Part shown: one piece after another, positions 6,733-11,467 of the stretch
How the letters are laid out: each line of letters starts with the position of its first letter
How positions within the stretch are numbered: the first letter of the stretch is position 1
From: a virus
Reading direction: 5' to 3' (one strand)
DNA length: 27,659 nt
Virus record (IMG/VR): IMGVR_UViG_3300009512_000055
Span: 1 to 27,659 of that record
Made by a program: the position numbers and the translations under genes
Notes under the pieces: generated by a model
The model's input: the letters and a program-made list of their open reading frames with translations, nothing else
Told to the model about the DNA's origin: nothing
Database searches by the model: none

Positions 6733-7074
6733 ATGGAGCTGATAAAAATATCTAAGGAGCAAATAGAGAGAGCAAAAAAGCTCTATCCTTTCCAGGAGTT
6801 AAGAGGATCTATAACTAAAGGCAAAGGAAATCTGATAGGAGCAGTAGGTGAAATTATAGTCTATGACTTATTTACAAGCAAAGGATACAAGGTGGAGTTT
6901 AATTCTACTTATGACTATGACCTAATAATAGATGAGCTTAAAGTGGATGTAAAAAGTAAGGCTACTAATTACAAACCAGTAAACTCTTTCAACTGTAGTA
7001 TTCCAACAGCACAAAGTGGGATGAGCTTCCAGGAGTGGCCAGTAATCCTTTCCCTCACAAATCATTTACAATAA
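6733..7074 (+). CDS. PD-(D/E)XK nuclease-like protein, probably damaged at the C-terminus
   Basis: 113 residues. GKGNLIGAVGEIIVYDLFTSKGY followed by NSTYDYDLIIDELKVDVKSK is the core of a PD-(D/E)XK nuclease fold: E of AVGE, D of YDYD and the D-V-K of VDVKSK. I recall phage homologues as longer, with another 40-60 residues of strands after the CS(I/V) motif. Here the frame leaves the expected pattern after FNCSIPTAQ and stops in what looks like non-native sequence. Another frame stays open from 6999 to 7148 and looks better as coding sequence there. A frameshift or a fusion at the border of the cassette island is likely. Activity of the product is uncertain. Confidence 0.55.
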   Translation: MELIKISKEQIERAKKLYPFQELRGSITKGKGNLIGAVGEIIVYDLFTSKGYKVEFNSTYDYDLIIDELKVDVKSKATNYKPVNSFNCSIPTAQSGMSFQEWPVILSLTNHLQ

Positions 7075-7148
7075 TGATCCCTTTAAGTGGAGGAGGAAAT
7101 CAAATAGTTTACCATTTCATTAATAAATCAAATCCTCCTATTTACTAA
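6999..7148 (+). pseudogene. Out-of-frame 3' coding remnant overlapping the nuclease gene
   Basis: This frame has no start codon at its 5' end but is open for 49 codons to TAA at 7146-7148. It encodes YSNSTKWDELPGVASNPFPH, then KSFTIMIPLSGGGNQIVYHF and a short tail ending in NPPIY. The composition and codon choice look like a genuine protein end with two beta strands, more so than the end of the nuclease frame. It is either the continuation of the nuclease gene after a frameshift or the 3' fragment of another gene joined by recombination. Its stop codon touches the left side of the attC-like hairpin at 7147, as also seen for the gene that ends at 8055. Confidence 0.4.
7091..7139 (+). other. 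Inverted repeat with a long loop at the left border of the cassette island
   Basis: AGGAGGA at 7091-7097 is complementary to TCCTCCT at 7133-7139, with a 35-base AT-rich loop. There is no T-run afterwards, so it is a poor terminator. It overlaps the out-of-frame coding remnant. A comparable long-loop inverted repeat lies just beyond the right end of the island (8695-8735). Confidence 0.35.
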
Positions 7149-7194
7149 TGTTAAGAATATAAAACGGATTTTTTGCTGTTTTATATTTAGTGTT
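7147..7194 (+). repeat. attC-like hairpin 1
   Basis: AATATAAAAC (7156-7165) pairs perfectly with GTTTTATATT (7178-7187) around a 12-base loop. Outside a two-base bulge (GA), pairing continues through TTAA and G-T wobbles to AAT (7147-7149) opposite GTT (7192-7194). The GTT is the first base triplet of cassette A. A long imperfect stem with bulged bases and AA(C/T)...GTT ends is the hallmark of attC folding. Confidence 0.5.
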
Positions 7195-7472
7195 ACCCAC
7201 TTTACGGGTCATTAATAATAAACTTAAATAAAAAACGATGAAATATTTTACAGAAAAAGAGATTGAAGATTTTAAAAACGGTTCTATTAACTACCCTTAT
7301 ATGGTTGTAGAAAAAGAACAGCACGAAGTAATTGAAGTGAGCGAAATTGTAAGTATTGGCGGGATGGCTGATAATAATGGAACACCTACAAGAATAGGGA
7401 TACAAGTACACAGAAAAGGAAAGGAAGTTGAGCATCTTAGATATGTACTCGAAAAGTAGTATTGTGGGTAAC
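7192..7472 (+). mobile_element. Cassette unit A bounded by a 9-base inverted repeat
   Basis: GTTACCCAC at 7192-7200 is the exact reverse complement of GTGGGTAAC at 7464-7472. The ORF 7238-7459 fills the interval and stops five bases before the right copy. In a cassette, these two ends meet in the circular form to rebuild the outer arms of attC. The hairpin that should follow the right copy is missing or decayed (7473-7490). Confidence 0.5.
7238..7459 (+). CDS. Small cassette-borne protein, unknown
   Basis: 73 residues: MKYFTEKEIEDFKNGSINYP followed by beta-rich sequence (EVIEVSEIVSIGGMADNNGTP, then IGIQVHRKGKEVEHLRYVLEK). No recognised domain. The ATG follows an A-rich leader ending AAAAAACGATG that is shared with the cassette gene at 8147. 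The gene lies within cassette unit A with nothing else in it, as is usual for integron cassettes. Confidence 0.65.
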   Translation: MKYFTEKEIEDFKNGSINYPYMVVEKEQHEVIEVSEIVSIGGMADNNGTPTRIGIQVHRKGKEVEHLRYVLEK

Positions 7473-7490
7473 GAAAATAATAAAACACGT

Positions 7491-7709
7491 ATGGAAAAGA
7501 CAGAACAACTTAAAAGTATATTAACAGACTTAGACAATAGAGAACTAACTAAACATCAAGCACACGATTTAATATGTGTTTTATTTAGTGTTGTAGGGCA
7601 GAGCGAACAGTTAAACCCCAATGGAAGCTACTATACAGAATGTAAATGTGGGAATATGGTTCACGCACGGGACAAGAATTGCAAGAACTGTGGGAACTGT
7701 GGGCTTTAA
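7491..7709 (+). CDS. Small cysteine-rich cassette protein
   Basis: 72 residues from the ATG at 7491; an upstream TTG at 7428 lies inside the previous gene and is unlikely. The N-terminal half (TEQLKSILTDLDNRELTKHQAH and LFSVVGQSEQL) resembles short Bacteroidota proteins in which a helical region with a conserved LFxV-SEQL motif precedes a metal-binding tail. The C-terminus carries C51, C53, C64, C67 and C70, a likely zinc site. No start-side complement of its end (CCTACAAC, 7713-7720) lies before the ATG; one lies inside the gene at 7590-7597 (GTTGTAGG). The gene could therefore be a fusion made by cassette recombination, or that match is accidental. Confidence 0.6.
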   Translation: MEKTEQLKSILTDLDNRELTKHQAHDLICVLFSVVGQSEQLNPNGSYYTECKCGNMVHARDKNCKNCGNCGL

Positions 7710-7791
7710 TTGCCTACAACTGTAGCAGTATATAAAACAGTATTGGATAATTTAAGAATAGATTAATAAATAATAAATAAAATTTAAGATT

Positions 7792-8055
7792 ATGAGAAAT
7801 TTAATTAAAAGTAAAGTAAGTAAATATGTTTTATATACGCTGTTATGCGCTTTTTTAGTTGGGTGTAAAAACGACCAAAATGTAGAAGATACTATTATTT
7901 GGATTGAGAAAGCAGAAAAACCAGTACAAGTAACTATACACAGTATGAATGGTTGGACTTTAGAGAATAGATATACTTTGATAGATGCAAAAGGTAAAAT
8001 ATATAGTACTGGTTGTGTAGAATTAACACTGCCTAAAACTATAATTGCGCATTAA
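7792..8055 (+). CDS. Small cassette-borne lipoprotein
   Basis: 87 residues with a clear lipoprotein signal: basic start (MRNLIKSKVSKY), hydrophobic core VLYTLLCAFL and lipobox LVGC with C25 as the lipidated cysteine. The mature part of about 62 residues is beta-rich (VQVTIHSMNGWTLENRYTLI..GKIYSTGCVELTLP). A surface lipoprotein in a phage genome could block superinfection or alter the host surface, but it is equally typical chromosomal cassette cargo. The stop TAA (8053-8055) overlaps the AAC of attC-like hairpin 2, a common cassette feature. It is preceded by an 82-base AT-rich spacer. Confidence 0.7.
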   Translation: MRNLIKSKVSKYVLYTLLCAFLVGCKNDQNVEDTIIWIEKAEKPVQVTIHSMNGWTLENRYTLIDAKGKIYSTGCVELTLPKTIIAH

Positions 8056-8098
8056 CGCTGTGTGTATGTGGTCGTTTTAATGCCATATACACGATGTT
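8054..8098 (+). repeat. attC-like hairpin 2
   Basis: GTGTATGTGG (8062-8071) pairs with CCATATACAC (8083-8092) with one G-T wobble, around the loop TCGTTTTAATG. Pairing resumes outside unpaired bases at AAC (8054-8056) opposite GTT (8096-8098). The left arm is two bases longer than the right (18 against 16), giving bulged bases as in attC sites. Its loop shares CGTTTTAATG with hairpin 3 (8643-8685). Confidence 0.6.
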
Positions 8099-8332
8099 AG
8101 CAACTTATGAACGGATTAAATAGTAATAACTTAAAAATAAAAAACGATGTTAGAAAAAATGATTTTAAACCCAAACGAAAATTTATCTCCTGCAATAGTG
8201 CAATGGAAAGAAGATAAAGAAGATTATGTGATTGACGTACCTAAAGATATTACGAGGTCAGAATTGATTGAGTTAGTGGATGAAATTAAAAGACTTACTC
8301 AATGGTAGAAGATTAGTGAATTTATTGCTAAC
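8096..8332 (+). mobile_element. Cassette unit D bounded by an 8-base inverted repeat
   Basis: GTTAGCAA (8096-8103), which starts at the right end of hairpin 2, is the exact reverse complement of TTGCTAAC (8325-8332). The ORF 8147-8308 is the only gene between them. After the right copy comes GGTTTGGGTATGG, but no complementary arm follows, so the attC-like site of this unit is truncated. Confidence 0.55.
8147..8308 (+). CDS. Small acidic cassette protein, unknown
   Basis: 53 residues (MLEKMILNPNENLSPAIVQW, then KEDKEDYVIDVPKDITRSEL and a helix IELVDEIKRLTQW). No recognised domain. The leader before its ATG ends AAAAAACGATG, nearly the same as the leader of the gene at 7238 (both continue upstream as AACTTAAA), which suggests related cassette leaders. 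It is the only ORF inside cassette unit D. Confidence 0.6.
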   Translation: MLEKMILNPNENLSPAIVQWKEDKEDYVIDVPKDITRSELIELVDEIKRLTQW

Positions 8333-8379
8333 GGTTTGGGTATGGTTAGATTTTTAACGGATTAAAAGAAACAAATATT

Positions 8380-8625
8380 ATGGATAAAGTAAAACAATTA
8401 GCAGACGAACTGTACAACCAAAAGGTATTAGATGGTTGGAAAAATGTAAGTATGGAAACCTGCTTAAAAAGAGCAACGGATTATTATAGAATGGATGAAG
8501 TAGTTAAAAAATTAACTATACCCGTTGTTGTACAGCAAAGCGGACTTTTGTTTTGTGATTGTTATATAAAATACCCAAGAGGTAAGGGTAATTGTTATAA
8601 ATGCGGACTTAGTGAAAGACCTTAA
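8380..8625 (+). CDS. Small cysteine-rich cassette protein
   Basis: 81 residues. The N-terminus is helical and charged (DKVKQLADELYNQKVLDGWK); the C-terminus has C59, C61, C72 and C75 (FCDCYIKYP..NCYKCGL), a likely zinc site. The last attC-like hairpin starts 17 bases after its stop. It follows the truncated right end of unit D by about 45 bases. Function unknown. Confidence 0.62.
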   Translation: MDKVKQLADELYNQKVLDGWKNVSMETCLKRATDYYRMDEVVKKLTIPVVVQQSGLLFCDCYIKYPRGKGNCYKCGLSERP

Positions 8626-8642
8626 TAAAAACAATTGTGTAC

Positions 8643-8685
8643 AACGCACAAATAAGCCACGTTTTAATGTGGTTTAAATGCAGTT
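8643..8685 (+). repeat. attC-like hairpin 3, right end of the island
   Basis: AAC (8643-8645) at the left faces GTT (8683-8685) at the right. The arms, AACGCACAAATAAGCCAC and the 17 bases from 8669, pair over the inner TAAGCCAC/GTGGTTTA and the outer AAC-GCA/TGC-GTT, with bulged bases between. The loop GTTTTAAT lies in the same CGTTTTAATG context as hairpin 2. It lies 17 bases after the gene ending at 8625 and marks the last cassette border before phage sequence resumes. Confidence 0.55.
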
Positions 8686-8694
8686 AAAAAAAAA

Positions 8695-8735
8695 GGATAG
8701 GTGAGCTGGGTAATCAATCCAAACTCTACCTATCC
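8695..8735 (-). terminator. Possible terminator for leftward transcription
   Basis: GGATAGGT (8695-8702) pairs perfectly with ACCTATCC (8728-8735) around a 25-base loop. On the + strand it is preceded by nine A (8686-8694), which on the - strand is a hairpin followed by nine U. No - strand gene to the right is seen, so its use is unclear. It could insulate the late promoter region from antisense transcription or be a remnant at the island border. Confidence 0.35.
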
Positions 8736-8786
8736 TCCATCAACCAAATTGAAAAACAAACTTCTACAAAAGTATAATATTATCTT

Positions 8787-8794
8787 TACATTTG
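8787..8794 (+). promoter_or_regulatory. Bacteroidota -7 box (TACATTTG) of the late operon
   Basis: TACATTTG matches TAnnTTTG exactly. It ends four bases before the ATG at 8799, so with the usual 4-7 base spacing the transcript would start at or within a base or two of the start codon. The sigma-like gene would then be read from a leaderless mRNA. No clear TTTG -33 element is found 19-21 bases upstream, which suggests an activator or weak basal activity. Confidence 0.6.
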
Positions 8795-8798
8795 TACT

Positions 8799-9305
8799 AT
8801 GAGCTTGGAGAGATACGTGGACAAGTATAGCTTTTATCGAAAACTAGCCATAAAGTTAAGTAAGAGTATAGAGATAGGTGAGGAATTAGTCCAAGAGCTG
8901 TACATTATACTTCTGGAGAAAGATAAAAAACTCCTCAAGAGATTAGATGAGGAGAATAAAGCAGAGGCCTACTGTATAATGATCCTTAAAACTCAGCTCT
9001 ATAGTAAAAACTCAGACTTCTATAAGAAGGAAATGAGCTGGAGAAATAAGAAAGCTGATGGAGGTTTGACTGATAAGATAGAAGAGCCTTTTAATGAAGT
9101 AGACTTTTTAAAAATGGTAGATATGGAGAAAGTAGATTTACTAATTAAAAGACTTCCTTATTTTGAGAGAGAAGTTTTTAAGTTTTACTTCGGAGGTGGA
9201 GGTATGAGCTTCACTAAATTCTCCAAGAAAAGTGGAATCTCCAGAAAGACTCTTTACAATACCATAAACAAAGTTAAAAAGCACATTAAGGATAATTACA
9301 AATGA
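8799..9305 (+). CDS. Sigma-70-like late regulator
   Basis: 168 residues. The C-terminal part from about residue 115 (DLLIKRLPYFEREVFKFYF, then MSFTKFSKKSGISRKTLYNT and INKVKKHIKD) has the pattern of sigma factor region 4: a helix with L-P-x-x-E-R-E-V-F followed by a helix-turn-helix. The N-terminal half (IEIGEELVQELYIILLEKDKK... AYCIMILKTQLYS) resembles the region-2 helices of ECF-type sigma factors, but is degenerate. It is the first gene of the late block and sits directly before the terminase genes. A role in switching on late transcription is therefore likely. The next gene overlaps its stop (ATGA). Confidence 0.65.
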   Translation: MSLERYVDKYSFYRKLAIKLSKSIEIGEELVQELYIILLEKDKKLLKRLDEENKAEAYCIMILKTQLYSKNSDFYKKEMSWRNKKADGGLTDKIEEPFNEVDFLKMVDMEKVDLLIKRLPYFEREVFKFYFGGGGMSFTKFSKKSGISRKTLYNTINKVKKHIKDNYK

Positions 9306-9727
9306 GCTGGACAGTAACAAAGGAAAGACAGAAGAAAAGGATCTCAATCTGTGAGAGCTGTGAACACTTTAGAGATAAAACTAGGACTTGTGGAAAGCCA
9401 GTAATAGGAGAGAAGATAGAACACAATGGAGAAACTAAAAAGCTCTGTGGATGCTTTATGGACGCCAAGACTAAACTAAAGTTTGGAAGCTGTCCACTAG
9501 AGCTATGGAGTAGTACTAAGGAGGAAATGAAGGAGCTACTAGATAACAAAGAGTTTCTATCAGCTATTCTGGACTCTTCAAGAGTGAGTGCTAAAGACCT
9601 ATCTAAAGCCTATCAGCTATACACTAAAATAACTGGAGCTAGAAAGTCACCTGGAAGCTGTCCACCATGTATAAAGGCTGACCTAAAGCAAGTAATTAAA
9701 AAGATAGAGAGCGCACTAGAAGATTAA
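9302..9727 (+). CDS. Zinc-binding phage protein of unknown function
   Basis: 141 residues. Cysteines C17, C20, C30, C49, C51 and C64 (ICESCEHFRDKTRTCG, LCGCFMDAKTKLKFGSCPL) form a compact metal-binding domain that I recognise as a recurrent unnamed module beside terminase genes in Bacteroidota phages. The middle part (EEMKELLDNKEFLSAILDSS) is helical, and the C-terminus has a second Cys pair (SCPPCIKADLKQVIKKIE). Its position between the sigma-like regulator and the small terminase suggests a role in late control or packaging, but no function is known. Confidence 0.65.
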   Translation: MSWTVTKERQKKRISICESCEHFRDKTRTCGKPVIGEKIEHNGETKKLCGCFMDAKTKLKFGSCPLELWSSTKEEMKELLDNKEFLSAILDSSRVSAKDLSKAYQLYTKITGARKSPGSCPPCIKADLKQVIKKIESALED

Positions 9728-9730
9728 AAT

Positions 9731-9967
9731 ATGTTAGAACAAATTATAAAGAGCTTTGGTGAAGATGAATTTTTAAAAGCTGATGGTTTTGATGAGGCTG
9801 TAATAGGATTTGAGGAGAGTAGTATGAGATTAATTTACTCTGTATCTAAATGCTTAGAGATACTAGAGAAAGATATGAGTCTAGAGGATGCCTATGAATA
9901 CTTTAATTATAATGTAATAGGAGCTTATGTAGGTGAAGAAACTCCTATCTGGTGTTGGGATTACTAA
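9731..9967 (+). CDS. Conserved small phage protein, unknown
   Basis: 78 residues. The pattern FDEAVIGFEE...RLIYSVSKCLEILEKDMSLEDAYEYFNYNV followed by GAYVGEETPIWC is one I recognise as recurring in otherwise unrelated phages, with no assigned function. All parts of the pattern are present and the length is normal. It starts three bases after the stop of the zinc protein. Confidence 0.65.
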   Translation: MLEQIIKSFGEDEFLKADGFDEAVIGFEESSMRLIYSVSKCLEILEKDMSLEDAYEYFNYNVIGAYVGEETPIWCWDY

Positions 9968-9975
9968 GTAAGATA

Positions 9976-10077
9976 ATGATAAGACTGTGTAAGGTCATAG
10001 GAGGCTATCTGAGAGCCTTAGAGAAAAGGTTTAATGATTCCTATGGATGGTACTTTAAGAACGGAAATAAGGACTAA
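9976..10077 (+). CDS. Very short ORF, possible small phage protein
   Basis: 33 residues: MIRLCKVIGGYLRALEKRFN then DSYGWYFKNGNKD. It fills the space between the gene ending at 9967 and the small terminase at 10093, starts nine bases after the previous stop and has phage-like codon use. The N-terminal half could be an amphipathic helix. No family is recognised; the call rests on position and composition. Confidence 0.4.
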   Translation: MIRLCKVIGGYLRALEKRFNDSYGWYFKNGNKD

Positions 10078-10092
10078 ATAATAAGAGGAGAT

Positions 10093-10512
10093 ATGAGTGA
10101 ATTATCGAACCAAAGCGAACCTTTAAAAAAGGAGGAGCAGCTAAGAACTACTGTGGGAAAGGCCAGAGTCCTGGAAGCACTAGAGAAAACTATGGGAATA
10201 AGCACCACAGCTTGTAAGGCTGCTGGAATTGGAAAGACTCAATTTAACAAGTGGAAAAAAGATGACCCAGATTTTAGAGAGAAGGTGAGCGAGATAATGA
10301 ATTTAAGGCTAGACTTTCTGGAGAATGAGCTACTAAGCAGAATACAAAAGAAAGAGCCAGGATCAAACACTCTGATAATGTATGAGCTGAACAATAGAGG
10401 AAGAGAGAGAGGTTATGGAGATGATAGGAGGATAGATATAACTAGCGGAGGAAATGAGCTACTAGCTCCAAGCTGGGTACTAGATAAACAGAAACCAAAA
10501 GATGAAGAGTAA
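10093..10512 (+). CDS. terS: Terminase small subunit
   Basis: 139 residues. The N-terminal segment KARVLEALEKTMGISTTACK followed by AAGIGKTQFNKWKKDDPDF is the helix-turn-helix typical of small terminases (DNA recognition), followed by a long oligomerisation helix (REKVSEIMNLRLDFLENELLSRI). The IMYELNNRGRERGYGD motif near residue 95 is also usual in this family. The C-terminus carries a short linker ending in DKQKPKDEE, probably the contact with the large subunit. It recognises phage DNA to start packaging. The ATG is preceded by AGAGGAG. Confidence 0.78.
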   Translation: MSELSNQSEPLKKEEQLRTTVGKARVLEALEKTMGISTTACKAAGIGKTQFNKWKKDDPDFREKVSEIMNLRLDFLENELLSRIQKKEPGSNTLIMYELNNRGRERGYGDDRRIDITSGGNELLAPSWVLDKQKPKDEE

Positions 10513-11105
10513 TGGAAATAGTTAAGATAGGGAGCGTAACTCCAAACCCAGACAATCCAAGATTGATAAAGAATGAGAAGTATAAACTCCTTTTACATTC
10601 AGTCAAAGTATCTCCAGCTTTTATGTTAATGAATCCTATAAAAGTGGATTTAGATAATATGATTCTAGGAGGAAATATGAGGTATAAGGCTTGTATGGAG
10701 TTAAAAAAGAAAGAGGTTCCTATAGAGGTTTTTACAAGAGAACACGCTGAGATAAATAATAAGGCTAGAAGGAAAGAGGGAATTAAAGAAGCTACTTATG
10801 AGGAACAATGCCTAGAGTTTATAATAAAAGATAATATCAGCTTTGGGGATAATGACTGGGATCTATTAGCTAATGAGTGGGATTATTTACCACTTCAATC
10901 TTGGGGTTTGGATGGCTTTCCTTTTGAGGATGTAGAGCTAGACTCTGAGGAGTTAGTGATAGATGAAACGCACAAGACCATACCTATATCTTTTAAAATT
11001 AAAGACTATGAAGAGGCTAATGAATTAGTACAGCTCTGTAAGGAGAAAGCTTTCTGTGTTGGTAGTATAGTTATAGAAGCCTTAAAGAAATACTCTAAGA
11101 AATGA
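10512..11105 (+). CDS. ParB/Srx-fold nuclease-like protein
   Basis: 197 residues. The N-terminus has the ParB-like nuclease layout: IGSVTPNPDNPRLIKNEKYK, then NPIKVDLDNMILGGNMRYKA, i.e. N-P-R, a return strand and the GGNMRY motif that replaces G-x-R-R. A middle segment FIIKDNISFGDNDWDLLANE matches the phage branch of this family. Such proteins occur beside terminases and methyltransferases in phages; some bind or cut DNA and some use CTP or ATP. Here it lies between the two terminase genes, overlapping both neighbours by one to four bases. A packaging-related role is plausible but unproven. Confidence 0.68.
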   Translation: MEIVKIGSVTPNPDNPRLIKNEKYKLLLHSVKVSPAFMLMNPIKVDLDNMILGGNMRYKACMELKKKEVPIEVFTREHAEINNKARRKEGIKEATYEEQCLEFIIKDNISFGDNDWDLLANEWDYLPLQSWGLDGFPFEDVELDSEELVIDETHKTIPISFKIKDYEEANELVQLCKEKAFCVGSIVIEALKKYSKK

Positions 11106-11467
11106 AACTACAACCAAGAGCGCCTAGAAAAGAAGGAGAGCTACATCTACAGATAGCAGTAGTAAACTATCTTAAAATGCTCAAGGGGAATATCCTTTTT
11201 AATGGCTCTGCTGGAGGAATAAGGACTAGCATAACTCAAGCTAGAAAGATGAAGCTAGGAGGATATAGAAAAGGCTTTCCAGACTTAATAATCTTAGAGC
11301 CGAGAGGAGAATATCATGGCCTAGCCATAGAGCTAAAAGTAAAAGGAAACTATGCTTCCATTTATCAGAAGGAAGTCATTAAGCAGATGAGAGAGAGAGG
11401 ATATAAGGCAGAAGTCTGTACTGGCTTTGACCAAGCTAAAGAAACTATAGACTCCTACTTTGGTTAG
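11102..11467 (+). CDS. VRR-NUC domain nuclease
   Basis: 121 residues. The domain motifs are complete: acidic EGELHLQ near residue 12, GGIRTSITQARKMKLGGYRK, the catalytic pair FPDLII and AIELKVKG, and a final KAEVCTGFDQAKETI. VRR-NUC is a PD-(D/E)XK family acting on branched or flapped DNA, so it may resolve replication intermediates before packaging, as phage resolvases do. The end of the gene overlaps the start of the large terminase by eight bases. Confidence 0.82.
   Translation: MKLQPRAPRKEGELHLQIAVVNYLKMLKGNILFNGSAGGIRTSITQARKMKLGGYRKGFPDLIILEPRGEYHGLAIELKVKGNYASIYQKEVIKQMRERGYKAEVCTGFDQAKETIDSYFG

Larger units (their letters stand above)
7141..8690 (+). mobile_element. Integron-like gene cassette island
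   Basis: About 1.55 kb between the early and late operons, with five short ORFs (7238-7459, 7491-7709, 7792-8055, 8147-8308, 8380-8625) separated by AT-rich spacers and attC-like hairpins. Two units start with GTT directly after a hairpin and end with the exact reverse complement of their first 8-9 bases. This matches the rule for integrated integron cassettes, whose attC site is split between the two ends. The genes differ from the rest of the window: spaced, with long leaders and little overlap, more ACG/GCG, and one encodes a lipoprotein. No integrase is encoded here, so movement would depend on a host enzyme. The structure is seen; the integron relation is inference, and some sites look truncated. 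Confidence 0.55.

Noticed and set aside
7428-7490. TTG start giving a 93-residue form of the cysteine-rich cassette protein
   Set aside because: The extra 21 residues overlap the previous gene and the right end of cassette A; the ATG at 7491 follows a normal A-rich leader.
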